Shown here one piece after another: positions 40,937 through 50,395 of a stretch of 64,000 nt of DNA. The stretch's first letter is position 1, and each line of letters starts with the position of its first letter. Under the pieces are notes generated by a model, which worked only from the letters and a program-made list of their open reading frames with translations, was not told the DNA's origin and did no database searches. The translations under genes and the position numbers were made by a program. The DNA is from Ruminococcus flavefaciens. Lineage in GTDB: Bacteria > Bacillota > Clostridia > Oscillospirales > Ruminococcaceae. Location: contig NZ_FPIP01000001.1 in NCBI RefSeq assembly GCF_900119075.1, positions 434,001 to 498,000 on the forward strand, in the 5' to 3' direction.

Positions 40937-42874
40937 TCATTTCATAGACTCTCTTGTGAAATCAAGAAGTCCACCTGCAAGCATAATATCCTTTGTACGT
41001 CCCGAAAGCTCGCAAAGTACGGGTATTTCCTTGCCGTTAGTCTTGTTTACAACGGTAAGCTCACTCTTTCCTGCTTCTACTACTTTTCTTACGTCTGCAA
41101 GTACAAGCTCATCGCCCTGTGAAATGCTGTCATAATCGGCTTCGTTTACGAATGTAAGAGGAAGAATACCTGCGTTGATAAGATTTGCACGATGGATACG
41201 TGCAAATGATTTAACGAGAACAGCCTTTACACCAAGGTAAAGCGGAGCAAGTGCGGCATGCTCACGTGATGAGCCCTGACCGTAGTTGGAACCGCCTACT
41301 ATTATGCTCTTGCCGAGAGACTTAGCTCTCTCAGGGAAACTTTCATCGCATACAGCAAAGCAGTGCTGTGAGATCTTCGGAATATTTGAACGAAGAGGAA
41401 GTATCTTGGCACCTGCGGGCATAATGTGGTCTGTAGTGATGTTATCGCCGACCTTGAGTGAAACAGGAGCGTCGATAGTTTCAAGAAGCGGAGCTGTCTC
41501 CGGATATGGCTTGATGTTTGGTCCGCGGAGAATCTCTACGCTGTCCATTTCCTCAACAGATGCAGGAGGAACGATCATATTATCGTTGATGACAAATTCC
41601 TCGGGGAGCTTGAATTCAGGCATATCACCAAGCTCTCTCGGATCAGTGAGATAGCCTGTAAGTGCTGAAACAGCAGCCATTTCAGGTGATACGAGGTAGA
41701 TCTGACCGTCCTTAGTACCTGAACGGCCTTCAAAGTTTCTGTTAAAGGTTCTGAGAGAGATACCCTTTGAGTTAGGAGACTGTCCCATACCGATACATGG
41801 ACCGCAAGCGCTTTCGAGGATTCTTGCACCTGCGTCGATAAGTATTGAAAGCGCACCATTCTGAGCAAGCATATTGAGTACCTGCTTAGAGCCGGGAGCG
41901 ATAGCAAGTGATACATCAGGATTAACAGTCTTGCCCTTGAGGATATGAGCGACCTTGAGCATATCAAGGAGTGAAGAGTTTGTGCATGAACCGATACATA
42001 CCTGATCTATCTTGAGTCTGCCTATCTCCTCAACGCTCTTAACGTTATCAGGAGAATGAGGACAGGCAGCAAGAGGAACGAGTTCGCTGAGGTTTATCTG
42101 AAGCTCCTCGTCGTATACAGCGTCAGGATCAGCAGCAAGAGGAGTCCATACCTCTTCACGCTTCTGAGCTTTGAGGAACTGCTTTGTGATCTCATCTGAT
42201 GGGAAGATAGATGTTGTAGCGCCAAGCTCTGCGCCCATATTTGTTATAGTAGCTCTTTCAGGAACTGAGAGAGTCTTTACGCCTTCGCCGCAGTACTCGA
42301 TTACCTTGCCTACGCCGCCCTTAACGGACATTCTTCTGAGGACTTCAAGAATAACGTCCTTAGCAGCTACCCAAGGCCTGAGCTTTCCGGTGAGTTCAAC
42401 TTTAACTACCTTTGGGCAGGTTATGTAATATGCGCCGCCGCCCATTGCTACAGCAACATCAAGTCCGCCTGCACCGATAGCGATCATACCGATACCGCCG
42501 CCTGTAGGTGTATGGCTGTCAGAACCGATAAGAGTCTTTCCCGGGATACCAAAACGCTCAAGATGAACCTGATGACAGATTCCGTTGCCGGGGCGTGAGA
42601 AGTATATACCGTGCTTCTTGGCTACACTGCCGATGAATCTGTGGTCATCAGCATTCTCGAAACCGCTCTGGAGAGTATTGTGATCTATGTAAGCAACTGA
42701 ACGCTCGGTCTTTACGCGAGGAACGCCAATAGCTTCAAATTCGAGGTAAGCCATTGTGCCTGTAGCGTCCTGAGTAAGAGTCTGGTCGATACGGATACCG
42801 ATCTCCTGACCTTTTACATATTCGCCGTCAACCAAGTGTGCTTTGAGGATCTTTTCAGTTAAAGTTAAACCCAT
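40937..42874 (-). CDS. acnA: aconitate hydratase
   Basis: Isomerises citrate and isocitrate with a labile [4Fe-4S] cluster. Cluster Cys lie in IGSCTNSSLLDM and ESACGPCIGMG. The swivel domain is at the C-terminus with GDNITTDHIMPAG and GSNYGQGSSREHAAL. At 645 aa it is the shorter single-chain aconitase type found in Clostridia. It heads the acnA-traX-icd-rex run, and a long gap of about 130 bp to the ABC transporter holds a terminator. Confidence 0.94.
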   Translation of the reverse strand: MGLTLTEKILKAHLVDGEYVKGQEIGIRIDQTLTQDATGTMAYLEFEAIGVPRVKTERSVAYIDHNTLQSGFENADDHRFIGSVAKKHGIYFSRPGNGICHQVHLERFGIPGKTLIGSDSHTPTGGGIGMIAIGAGGLDVAVAMGGGAYYITCPKVVKVELTGKLRPWVAAKDVILEVLRRMSVKGGVGKVIEYCGEGVKTLSVPERATITNMGAELGATTSIFPSDEITKQFLKAQKREEVWTPLAADPDAVYDEELQINLSELVPLAACPHSPDNVKSVEEIGRLKIDQVCIGSCTNSSLLDMLKVAHILKGKTVNPDVSLAIAPGSKQVLNMLAQNGALSILIDAGARILESACGPCIGMGQSPNSKGISLRTFNRNFEGRSGTKDGQIYLVSPEMAAVSALTGYLTDPRELGDMPEFKLPEEFVINDNMIVPPASVEEMDSVEILRGPNIKPYPETAPLLETIDAPVSLKVGDNITTDHIMPAGAKILPLRSNIPKISQHCFAVCDESFPERAKSLGKSIIVGGSNYGQGSSREHAALAPLYLGVKAVLVKSFARIHRANLINAGILPLTFVNEADYDSISQGDELVLADVRKVVEAGKSELTVVNKTNGKEIPVLCELSGRTKDIMLAGGLLDFTRESMK

Positions 42875-42970
42875 TGAAGATCATTCCTTTCAATACATAA
42901 AAAATACATATTTATTTTACAACATTTTACGCAGTTTGTCAAGAATTAAACAAAGTTTTTTATAAGAAAC

Positions 42971-43000
42971 AAAAAGAGCCTCATAAGAAGCTCTTTTTTA
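42971..43000. terminator. terminator after the ABC transporter pair
   Basis: AAGAGC/GCTCTT stem with A- and T-runs, just beyond the stop at 43003 on the minus strand. Confidence 0.75.
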
Positions 43001-43002
43001 CA

Positions 43003-44742
43003 TTATGAAGCGAACTGACTGTTGTACAATTCTGCGTAAAATCCGCCGTTTTTCATAAGCTCGCTGTGACTTCCCTGCTCTATTATATTTCCCTGTTTCA
43101 TGACAAGGATAACATCTGAGCTCTTGATTGTAGAAAGTCTGTGGGCAATAACGAAGCTTGTTCTGCCCTCCATAAGCTTCTGAAAAGCTTTCTGTATCCT
43201 CTGTTCGGTGCGAAGATCTATAGAGCTTGTAGCTTCATCAAGAATAAGCATCGGTGGATCCATGAGCATTATTCGTGCTATACAGATAAGCTGCTTTTGT
43301 CCCTGAGACAGACCGCTGTCCTCACTTATCACTGTATCATAGCCCTGCGGCAGCCTTTTTATGAATCCGTGCGCATAGACAGCCTTTGCGGCTTCGATTA
43401 TCTGCTCCCGTGTTGCATCAGGAGCTCCGTAAGCGATATTTTCAGCTACAGTTCCTGTAAACACCCATGTTTCCTGCAATACCATGCCAAAGCAGCTTCT
43501 GAGACTATCACGGGTGATATCGTTGATATTTTTACCTGATATCATTATATTTCCGCTGTTTATATCGTAAAAGCGGAGCAAGAGATTGATAATGGTCGAT
43601 TTACCGCAGCCCGTAGGTCCTACGATAGCTATACGCTGTCCGCTTTTTACATCGAGAGTAAAGTTTTCAATAAGCTTTCTGTCGGGGGTGTACGAAAAGA
43701 AAACATCATTGAATTCAAGACTTCCGTCGCATGATGTAAGCTTTTCCTTGTTGGAATCGTTGGGAACTTCTTTTTCGTCAAGTACATCAAATACGCGCTG
43801 TGCAGAAGCTATGGCGTTCTGAAGTTCTGCGATAACTCCTGATATCTCGTTGAAGGGCTTTGTGTACTGATTAGCATAGGCAAGAAAGCTTGACAGCTTA
43901 CCTACTGACATATAGCCTATTATTGATGAATAGCCGATAACGCCGAGAGCGCCAAGCATACCTACTGCCGCGTAAATAAGTCCGTTTACGAATCTGGTTG
44001 TAGGATTGGTCATGGAGCTGAAAAATGTTGCTTTTGCGCCGATTTTGCCGTAAGCGGTGTTTATCTCGTCGAAACGCTTTTCTGCTCTTTCGTCATAGAC
44101 AAAAGCCTTGACTATCTTTTGATTGCCTGCCATTTCCTCCGCAAGTCCTACCATATCACCGCGCAGCTTGGACTGCTTCATATACGAATCGTGAGAAGCC
44201 TTTGTTATTCGTGAAGCTGCGACAAATGAAAGAGGTGTAAGAATTACTACAACAATGGCTATCTTCACGTTTATTGTCATCATGAAAATGAGCGTTCCGA
44301 TGATAGTGACTATACCGCTGAAAAACTGAGTAAATCCCTGCAATAAGCCGTCTGAGATTATCTCAATATCATTGATGACGCGGCTTGTGAGCTCGCCTTT
44401 TGTGTGTCCGTCGATATATTTCAGAGGAACTCTTTCAAGCTTGTTAAATATATCTGCTCTCAGATCGCGTATGGTGAGAAAAGCAAGCTTATTTGTGCAT
44501 AAACTCATGAGCCATTGAAAAAACGTACTTGCAATTACTATAACGGCAAGAGTTATAATGATTTTCAGAAGTTTGTCGAAGTCTACGTTTCCTTTTCCAA
44601 CACAGCAGTCAACTGCCTCGCCGATAAATACAGGTACAGACAGAGAAAGCGCTACTCCGAGACCTGCAAAAATCACAGTCAGAAAAAAGAATTTCAGGTA
44701 GGGACGCGCATATGAGAATACACGTTTCAATGTTTTAAGCAT
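43003..44742 (-). CDS. ABC exporter ATP-binding/permease half-transporter (second of pair)
   Basis: A 579-aa half-ABC exporter. The N-terminal six-span type 1 permease (about residues 1-310) precedes the nucleotide-binding domain: Walker A GPTGCGKST, signature LSQGQKQL, Walker B LILDEATSSID, and H-loop IAHRLST. The signature lacks the usual LSGGQ (it reads LSQGQ) while the partner has LSGGQ, typical of heterodimers with one degenerate site. It overlaps its partner by 8 bp. Multidrug or lipid export is the usual job; the substrate is unknown. Confidence 0.9.
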   Translation of the reverse strand: MLKTLKRVFSYARPYLKFFFLTVIFAGLGVALSLSVPVFIGEAVDCCVGKGNVDFDKLLKIIITLAVIVIASTFFQWLMSLCTNKLAFLTIRDLRADIFNKLERVPLKYIDGHTKGELTSRVINDIEIISDGLLQGFTQFFSGIVTIIGTLIFMMTINVKIAIVVVILTPLSFVAASRITKASHDSYMKQSKLRGDMVGLAEEMAGNQKIVKAFVYDERAEKRFDEINTAYGKIGAKATFFSSMTNPTTRFVNGLIYAAVGMLGALGVIGYSSIIGYMSVGKLSSFLAYANQYTKPFNEISGVIAELQNAIASAQRVFDVLDEKEVPNDSNKEKLTSCDGSLEFNDVFFSYTPDRKLIENFTLDVKSGQRIAIVGPTGCGKSTIINLLLRFYDINSGNIMISGKNINDITRDSLRSCFGMVLQETWVFTGTVAENIAYGAPDATREQIIEAAKAVYAHGFIKRLPQGYDTVISEDSGLSQGQKQLICIARIMLMDPPMLILDEATSSIDLRTEQRIQKAFQKLMEGRTSFVIAHRLSTIKSSDVILVMKQGNIIEQGSHSELMKNGGFYAELYNSQFAS

Positions 44743-46468
44743 TATTCTCCCCCTCCCTCTGATTCATCTGTGAACGGTATATCTCATTATAGACCTCACA
44801 GTTATCGATAAGTTCGTCGTGAGTACCGATTCCGACAGCTTCACCGTCGTCCATAACGATTATTTTATCAGCGTCTTTAAGTGAAGTCGTTCGCTGAGAG
44901 ATCATAATAACAGTGGTATCAGGCATATCACTGCTGAGCGCTCTTCTCAGGGCAAGGTCTGTTTTATAATCCAGAGCACTGGTCGAATCATCGAGAATTA
45001 AGATATCAGGCGAACCTATAAGAGCGCGTGCAATAGCTATTCTCTGCTTCTGACCTCCTGAAAGGTTCTTTCCTCCCTGAGATACTACAGTGTCAAGTCC
45101 GTTTGGAGTTTGCTTGACAAATTCCCATGCCTGAGCGGTTTTCAAAGCGGAGACTATTTCATTATCAGTTGCATCAGCTTTTCTCCAGCGCATATTTTCA
45201 CGGATAGTTCCCGAAAAAAGCACGGCTTTCTGCGGAACTGTGCCTATCCTGCTTCTGAGCTCGGACGAATCGAAGTCATTGACATTTATACCTGATATAC
45301 TTACTTTACCGTTAGTTGCTCTATAAAAGCATGGTATAAGGTTGGCAAGCGTAGACTTTCCGCAGCCTGTACCGCCGATTATTCCGAGCATTTGTCCTTT
45401 TTTCAGTGAAAAGCTTATGTTTCTTACGGAATAATCTCCTGCACCCTCATAAGAGAAAGAAACATCGTTAAATTCGATAATGTTCTCTGATTTATTGTCA
45501 AAATCAGCTATATCGCCGCTTCTTTCGGCTGGAAGCACAAAAACTTCGCTTATTCTGTTAGCCGAAGCAAGAGCTTTTGTAAAGATAACGATAAGATTTG
45601 CAAGAACAACAAGTGCAAGAAGTATCTGCGTCATGTAGTTGGTGAACGCCGTAAGCTCACCCTGAGTAAGTCCACCGATATTTATGCGTTTTCCGCCGAA
45701 CCATATTACGGCTACGATACCGAGGTTCATTACCATGAATGCCACAGGATTGAGTATTGCAGATATTTTGCCGACAGCAATTGAACAGGCTGATATTTCG
45801 TCAACTGCTTCTTTAAATTCGTCGATTTCCTCCTGCTGACGTGAAAAAGCACGTATTACCCTTGCTCCTTCCAGTCCTTCGCGTGTTAAAGTTGATGCTC
45901 TGTCAAGACATTTCTGTGTTTTTTTATACATCGGAACGGTCTTTTTCATTATAAGGAATATAATTACGGAGATAAGCGGAGCAACAACAAAGAATATAAG
46001 CGATAGCTTTACATCTATGGTCACAGCCATAACAGCCGCTCCGATAACAAGAAAAGGCGCTCTTACAGCAAGACGGATAAACATATTGACTCCGTTCTGA
46101 ACAGTGTTGGAGTCGTTTGTAAGTCTGTTTACCAGAGAGGAAGTACCTATTTTATCGATACTGCTGTAGGAGAGCTTATTGATGTGCTTGTATAAGGCTG
46201 AACGAAGCTCCGTACCAAAACCGTAAGCACATTTTGCGGCGAGATACTGGCAGGTCAGAGCAAAGCAAAGTCCGCAGACTCCCAGCAAAACTATAAGTCC
46301 GCTCATTCTGAAAATATAGGAACTGTCATTTCTTCCTATGCCGTTATCGATTATTTTAGCCATTACAACAGGCACGATAAGCTCAAAAATCGCCTCCAAC
46401 AGCTTGAAAAAAGGTCCTAATATGAGCTCTTTTTTGTAATTTTTCAGATATTTCAAAAGATCCTTCAT
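44735..46468 (-). CDS. ABC exporter ATP-binding/permease half-transporter (first of pair)
   Basis: A 577-aa half-transporter with the permease N-terminal and the NBD C-terminal: Walker A GGTGCGKST, signature LSGGQKQRI, Walker B ILILDDSTSALD, where the usual catalytic Glu after the Walker B Asp is replaced by Asp-Ser (DDS). The H-loop position reads MISQRTTS (Gln for His). So one site is degenerate here and the other in the partner, consistent with a heterodimeric exporter of the BmrCD/TM287-288 type. Confidence 0.9.
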   Translation of the reverse strand: MKDLLKYLKNYKKELILGPFFKLLEAIFELIVPVVMAKIIDNGIGRNDSSYIFRMSGLIVLLGVCGLCFALTCQYLAAKCAYGFGTELRSALYKHINKLSYSSIDKIGTSSLVNRLTNDSNTVQNGVNMFIRLAVRAPFLVIGAAVMAVTIDVKLSLIFFVVAPLISVIIFLIMKKTVPMYKKTQKCLDRASTLTREGLEGARVIRAFSRQQEEIDEFKEAVDEISACSIAVGKISAILNPVAFMVMNLGIVAVIWFGGKRINIGGLTQGELTAFTNYMTQILLALVVLANLIVIFTKALASANRISEVFVLPAERSGDIADFDNKSENIIEFNDVSFSYEGAGDYSVRNISFSLKKGQMLGIIGGTGCGKSTLANLIPCFYRATNGKVSISGINVNDFDSSELRSRIGTVPQKAVLFSGTIRENMRWRKADATDNEIVSALKTAQAWEFVKQTPNGLDTVVSQGGKNLSGGQKQRIAIARALIGSPDILILDDSTSALDYKTDLALRRALSSDMPDTTVIMISQRTTSLKDADKIIVMDDGEAVGIGTHDELIDNCEVYNEIYRSQMNQREGENNA

Positions 46469-46545
46469 TTATAATCAAAACACCCACTTTTTCCATACAT
46501 AGGCAACGACACTTCTGAATCATCAAAAGTGCCGTTGTTTTACTT

Positions 46546-47778
46546 TTATATACTTACGCCGTTTGCTTTAAGAAGCTCTCTTGCAGAATCAACAGAATCA
46601 ACGCCTGTTGCATTTTTTACAGGAGCGAATTCTTTTTCACGAACAACTTCGTACGCAAGACAGCTGTCCTGCATATGTACCATATCAAGAACCAGAGTCT
46701 CGAATTTGTGTCCGTTTGGTTCGGACGGGATAATGTATTCGCCGTTCTCGTTCATATAAGGTATCTTCTTGTCAACTATATGAACAGGCAGTTTTTTGTC
46801 GCATATCTCTTCAAGCTTTGCAACGTTGAAAAGATAATTGAGGATAACGCCGTATTTATATGCAAGCTCTCCGTTTTCATTTAGAAGAGTGCGCATTTCT
46901 TCTGTCATCTCGTAGTATTCAACGATAGAGGGCATACCGTCCTCAAGGCAGAGAACTCCAACCTTTTCATCAGGTGAAGCCTTGCTTACGACCTTACCGC
47001 CTGACTGGAGACCTGATTTTATAACAGCTCCGATAAATCCGGGATCTGTGATACGCTGAAGAACATTGTCAACAGCAAATACATTTAGCCATTCTACGCC
47101 TTTTTCTTTGATCTCATCAAGAAGCCCTGCTCTTACCAGAGATGAGAACCAGCCGCCGTTTCCGTTTGGCGATATGGATATCTTTGATTTGCTTTCCATT
47201 AATATTTTGCCGTCAAAATCTACGGAAGGAGCCATATCCTGTATAAAGAAGCGGATATACTGCGGATCGTAGCCAAAATAATTCTTTTCCTTGAAGAACT
47301 CTGTTGTATCTTTGTGGTTCTTCTCGCTTGTCATGATATAGAGCGGGATCCACGCATCAGCAAGCTTTACGACGTCCATGAGATTATTGATAAGACATTC
47401 AAAAATGTAAAGTTCCTTGTTTACGCCTATATTAAACATACCCTTTGGCTTGTCAAAGCCAAGTCTTGTGCCCTGTCCGCCTGCTAAAAGTACGGCAGCC
47501 GCCTTGCCTGCCTTTATGGCTTCGATTCCTGCTTTGATATATTCATCGCTGTTTGAAGCTATATTATCTATTGTTACAGCACCCAGCGGCTCAAATTTGC
47601 CGCGGACCGAATTGCTGTTTTTTTCAGCGTTAAGATTGTTGAGAACAGAAAAATCTATTATTTCTATCTGACCAAGAAGCTCCTGCTTACCTGCTTCGTC
47701 AAGTTCGTCATAGTGTTTTAAAATGTGTTCCTGTCCGTATTTTGAGAGGATACGGAGCGCGTCATCTCGATTTATCAT
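46546..47778 (-). CDS. UDPGP-family uridylyltransferase (UDP-GlcNAc/UDP-sugar pyrophosphorylase-like)
   Basis: A 410-aa enzyme of the eukaryote-type UDPGP family. The nucleotide-binding loop is LLAGGQGTRLGFDKPKGMF, then the substrate block PNGNGGWFSSL, the metal-binding VFAVDNVLQRI, and VVSKASPDEKVGVL. The pattern is nearest to UDP-N-acetylglucosamine/UDP-galactose-type pyrophosphorylases, but the sugar cannot be fixed. Its role is sugar-nucleotide supply for wall or glycan synthesis. It is a single gene with AAGGAGGA upstream of the ATG. Confidence 0.88.
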   Translation of the reverse strand: MINRDDALRILSKYGQEHILKHYDELDEAGKQELLGQIEIIDFSVLNNLNAEKNSNSVRGKFEPLGAVTIDNIASNSDEYIKAGIEAIKAGKAAAVLLAGGQGTRLGFDKPKGMFNIGVNKELYIFECLINNLMDVVKLADAWIPLYIMTSEKNHKDTTEFFKEKNYFGYDPQYIRFFIQDMAPSVDFDGKILMESKSKISISPNGNGGWFSSLVRAGLLDEIKEKGVEWLNVFAVDNVLQRITDPGFIGAVIKSGLQSGGKVVSKASPDEKVGVLCLEDGMPSIVEYYEMTEEMRTLLNENGELAYKYGVILNYLFNVAKLEEICDKKLPVHIVDKKIPYMNENGEYIIPSEPNGHKFETLVLDMVHMQDSCLAYEVVREKEFAPVKNATGVDSVDSARELLKANGVSI

Positions 47779-47892
47779 AAACTCCTCCTTGAAAGCGGCT
47801 TTTACCGCATGATTTTATATATTATAGCATAAGATATTAAAATAGTCAATGGCATTAATGTACAATATTTTGCTATTTATTGCTGTATTGAT

Positions 47893-47922
47893 AAAAAAGC
47901 AGCTGCCTTCTCAGGCAGCTGC
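47893..47922 (-). terminator. terminator of the sortase module
   Basis: GCAGCTGCC/GGCAGCTGC stem followed on the minus strand by a run of T. Confidence 0.88.
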
Positions 47923-47930
47923 TTGGTAAC

Positions 47931-48827
47931 TTAATTAATTTTTGTTGGTTTTACATTTGGGTATTTTTTCTTTTCATGAGTTACCCCGTAAATCACCATA
48001 AGCGAGATTCCGATTACAGCAAGAGCTATGCTTGCAGCCGCAAAAGCTTCGGTATACTTATACATAAGGCTGGTAAAAGCTTTAAAAACAGGTACTTGCT
48101 TGATAGTAAACGAATCATAATAACGAGCTGCGATTAGGTATATGCTTGGAACAGCTCCGAGTATGCCTGCAACTATCGAAGAAACACCGCACCAGTACAT
48201 AGCTGTTATTTTCTTCTTGTGATTGATAAGAGTCAGAAGAATTATCATCAGTACTATCGCACCAAGAACCGCGATCGAAGCCTCTATGCGGTGAGAATAT
48301 ACTTTTGCGAGCTTTGAAAGGATACCATGCTGATTCATGGAAGAAAACTTGTATACATCACAGAAAGAACCTATTGTTGTATAGGCATTTTCCTTGGTAT
48401 TGCGAAGCTTTAAGCCGAAATTATCGTCCTTTTCGTAGTTGTTTTTTTCTGCGAAAGAATTGAAGAAATTATCGATATTTTCTTCAAGCTTTGCGTTTTT
48501 AGGGTGGACTGAAGCCATTTTAGTGCCGCTTTCAAGAGCTTCAAAGGCAGAATCTATATAAGCTTCTTCGTATGAGCGGATATAATTTTCATCTATCGCG
48601 TCCATAAAAACCTCGGCAGGGATTCCTGTTGTATTGTACTTATCCTTGTAATACTTGCTTATCTCGGGATAAATACTTGTTTCGAGGGAATTCTTCTGTG
48701 CAAGCTTCTTGAGCTTTTCACCTGAGATATTGATGTCTACAAGCAGCATTGCCGAGCCTGCTATTGTAAGAAAAACAAGTAATATCGAAACTATCAGTGA
48801 GGGAAGATATGTGCTGATCTTTTTCAA
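47931..48827 (-). CDS. membrane protein of a sortase module
   Basis: A 298-aa protein with one N-terminal span (about residues 5-30), a large extracytoplasmic middle part, and three spans near the C-terminus. The start is TTG 48827, whose TTGA overlaps the sortase stop and which has GGAGAGGGGAG 6 bp upstream; a longer frame would run 57 bp into the sortase gene. I do not recognise the family. Position third in a substrate-sortase-membrane protein set suggests it helps the sortase, perhaps in assembly. Confidence 0.65.
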   Translation of the reverse strand: MKKISTYLPSLIVSILLVFLTIAGSAMLLVDINISGEKLKKLAQKNSLETSIYPEISKYYKDKYNTTGIPAEVFMDAIDENYIRSYEEAYIDSAFEALESGTKMASVHPKNAKLEENIDNFFNSFAEKNNYEKDDNFGLKLRNTKENAYTTIGSFCDVYKFSSMNQHGILSKLAKVYSHRIEASIAVLGAIVLMIILLTLINHKKKITAMYWCGVSSIVAGILGAVPSIYLIAARYYDSFTIKQVPVFKAFTSLMYKYTEAFAAASIALAVIGISLMVIYGVTHEKKKYPNVKPTKIN

Positions 48828-49513
48828 TTTGAACTCCCCTCTCCTGCTTTTTTGTAGAATTTCTTTTCTGTAGGCTCGCAAATAACACCGATTCTTTCAT
48901 CAGCATTACCGAGTATATCCTTTTTGCAGGTATATAGCGTAAGCTTTGAAGAAGCTGACGGAGAAACGTATTTGCCGTCTTTTTTATTGAATGTTATTTG
49001 CTCTTTGACTTTATAGGTGAATTCACCATAATTTGTCTTTAAGGTAACTGTATCGCCGCTTTTCAGTTTGTTAAGCTGTGAGAAAAAGGTGTCCTCATGG
49101 GCACTGATGACAGTATTTCCGTCCTCACCTGCAATCTTTGAACCTGATGACTGACAAGCTCCGCGCTCAAAAAGCTCTGAATTGCTGCCCCAGTAAACAG
49201 GGATAGAAATATCAAAGGCAGATGTTGTAAGAACAGCATACATTTCGCCGAATTTCGGGCGTATTATTTCGCCCTCATCGTATGTCTGACCGTCAAATTC
49301 GTCTATAATATCGTTGTCTCTTACAACAAGTCCTGAGCCTGCGGCTTCGGGAGTTGCTTTCAGATTATCCATAAATGCAAGATTAAGATAAACCTTGAGC
49401 TTGTCCGACGGCTTTATCATTGCTGCAATGAATATTCCGACGCAAAGAAACAATACGATAAAAGGAGTTATGATATGGATAAATGCGCTATCTTTTTTCT
49501 TTTTTTCAGCCAT
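48824..49513 (-). CDS. sortase (class D/E-like transpeptidase)
   Basis: A 229-aa membrane protein with a single N-terminal span (13-33) and an extracytoplasmic sortase domain. The catalytic residues are His139 in VISAHEDTFF, Cys196 in LTLYTCKKD and Arg207 in DERIGV. Sortases cut a cell-wall sorting signal and attach the protein to peptidoglycan or a pilus. The class cannot be fixed by eye, but lack of a C-terminal span speaks against class C. It starts where the putative substrate ends, with a 1-bp overlap. Confidence 0.87.
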   Translation of the reverse strand: MAEKKKKDSAFIHIITPFIVLFLCVGIFIAAMIKPSDKLKVYLNLAFMDNLKATPEAAGSGLVVRDNDIIDEFDGQTYDEGEIIRPKFGEMYAVLTTSAFDISIPVYWGSNSELFERGACQSSGSKIAGEDGNTVISAHEDTFFSQLNKLKSGDTVTLKTNYGEFTYKVKEQITFNKKDGKYVSPSASSKLTLYTCKKDILGNADERIGVICEPTEKKFYKKAGEGSSN

Positions 49514-50301
49514 TATTCTTCTGCTCCATTTGCTTTAAGTTTACGCATAACAAGAAACAGCGCAGAAATACCTATGCCCATAAATGCAGCTACACAGGCT
49601 AAAATGCCTCTTCTGTCATATCCTGTATCCTCAACGGAAGCTCCTGCTGTAGAAACGTTAAGAAGCTCGCCGCTTTCATTTCTCATTGCTATGGTAAGTG
49701 AACTGTCGCTTATTTCGTCAACAGTAATATTAAGTCCCATTTGCTCTGCCGCCTCTGAAAGCTTGCCTACGATCTGGAGCTTCTGCTCAGAAGGACTCTG
49801 CTTCATAAGACTTCTGTATTCCTCGGGCGTCAGATTATCGATTATAGCCTGCTGCTGAGCTTCAGGAAAGCTTCTTACATAAGCCATTTTTTCATCGTAT
49901 GACATATTGATAAAGGCTGTAACGCTTATTCTTGTAAATGTTGTTCCGTCGCTTGCAGTAAGAGTTATACCGTCATCTACGGTTTCCGGATTTTCGGGAT
50001 CGTTGGCGACGGTCGTTGTCGTTGGAACACTTGGCACCTGCGGACCTACAGTTATTATCTGATTTCCTGCTTCGTGAAGCTTCTGGATAGCCTTATCAAG
50101 GATTTCCGACGGATAATCCTGTGGGTGTGCGTTATATTCGTTGTATCCTGCCTGAATATCTTCCTCTGAGTAGCCGTATGATCTTGCAACAGCAGCAACA
50201 TCATCGGCTGTTGTTGCATATACATTTGCAGAAAAAGCTACAGAAGCTCCTGCTATGACAGCTGAAGAAGCTAAAGCAGAAATTATCTTTTTAATGTACA
50301 T
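49513..50301 (-). CDS. putative sortase substrate with non-LPXTG sorting signal
   Basis: A 262-aa protein with a Sec signal peptide (about 1-29, ending VYATT), an extracytoplasmic region with a Thr/Pro linker near 90-100, and a C-terminal span (232-252) followed by RKLK. Just before the span is VEDTGYD (223-229), which lines up with LPxTG as V-E-D-T-G. With the sortase gene directly downstream, I infer that this is its substrate. The body is helical and of unknown function. An alternative is a simple tail-anchored membrane protein. Confidence 0.7.
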   Translation of the reverse strand: MYIKKIISALASSAVIAGASVAFSANVYATTADDVAAVARSYGYSEEDIQAGYNEYNAHPQDYPSEILDKAIQKLHEAGNQIITVGPQVPSVPTTTTVANDPENPETVDDGITLTASDGTTFTRISVTAFINMSYDEKMAYVRSFPEAQQQAIIDNLTPEEYRSLMKQSPSEQKLQIVGKLSEAAEQMGLNITVDEISDSSLTIAMRNESGELLNVSTAGASVEDTGYDRRGILACVAAFMGIGISALFLVMRKLKANGAEE

Positions 50302-50395
50302 ATAAATCCCTCCAATCTCATATATACAATAAACATTATACCTTTTAATCAGAATAATGTCAAGAAATATTATAACATAATGAGCTTTTTAGCTT

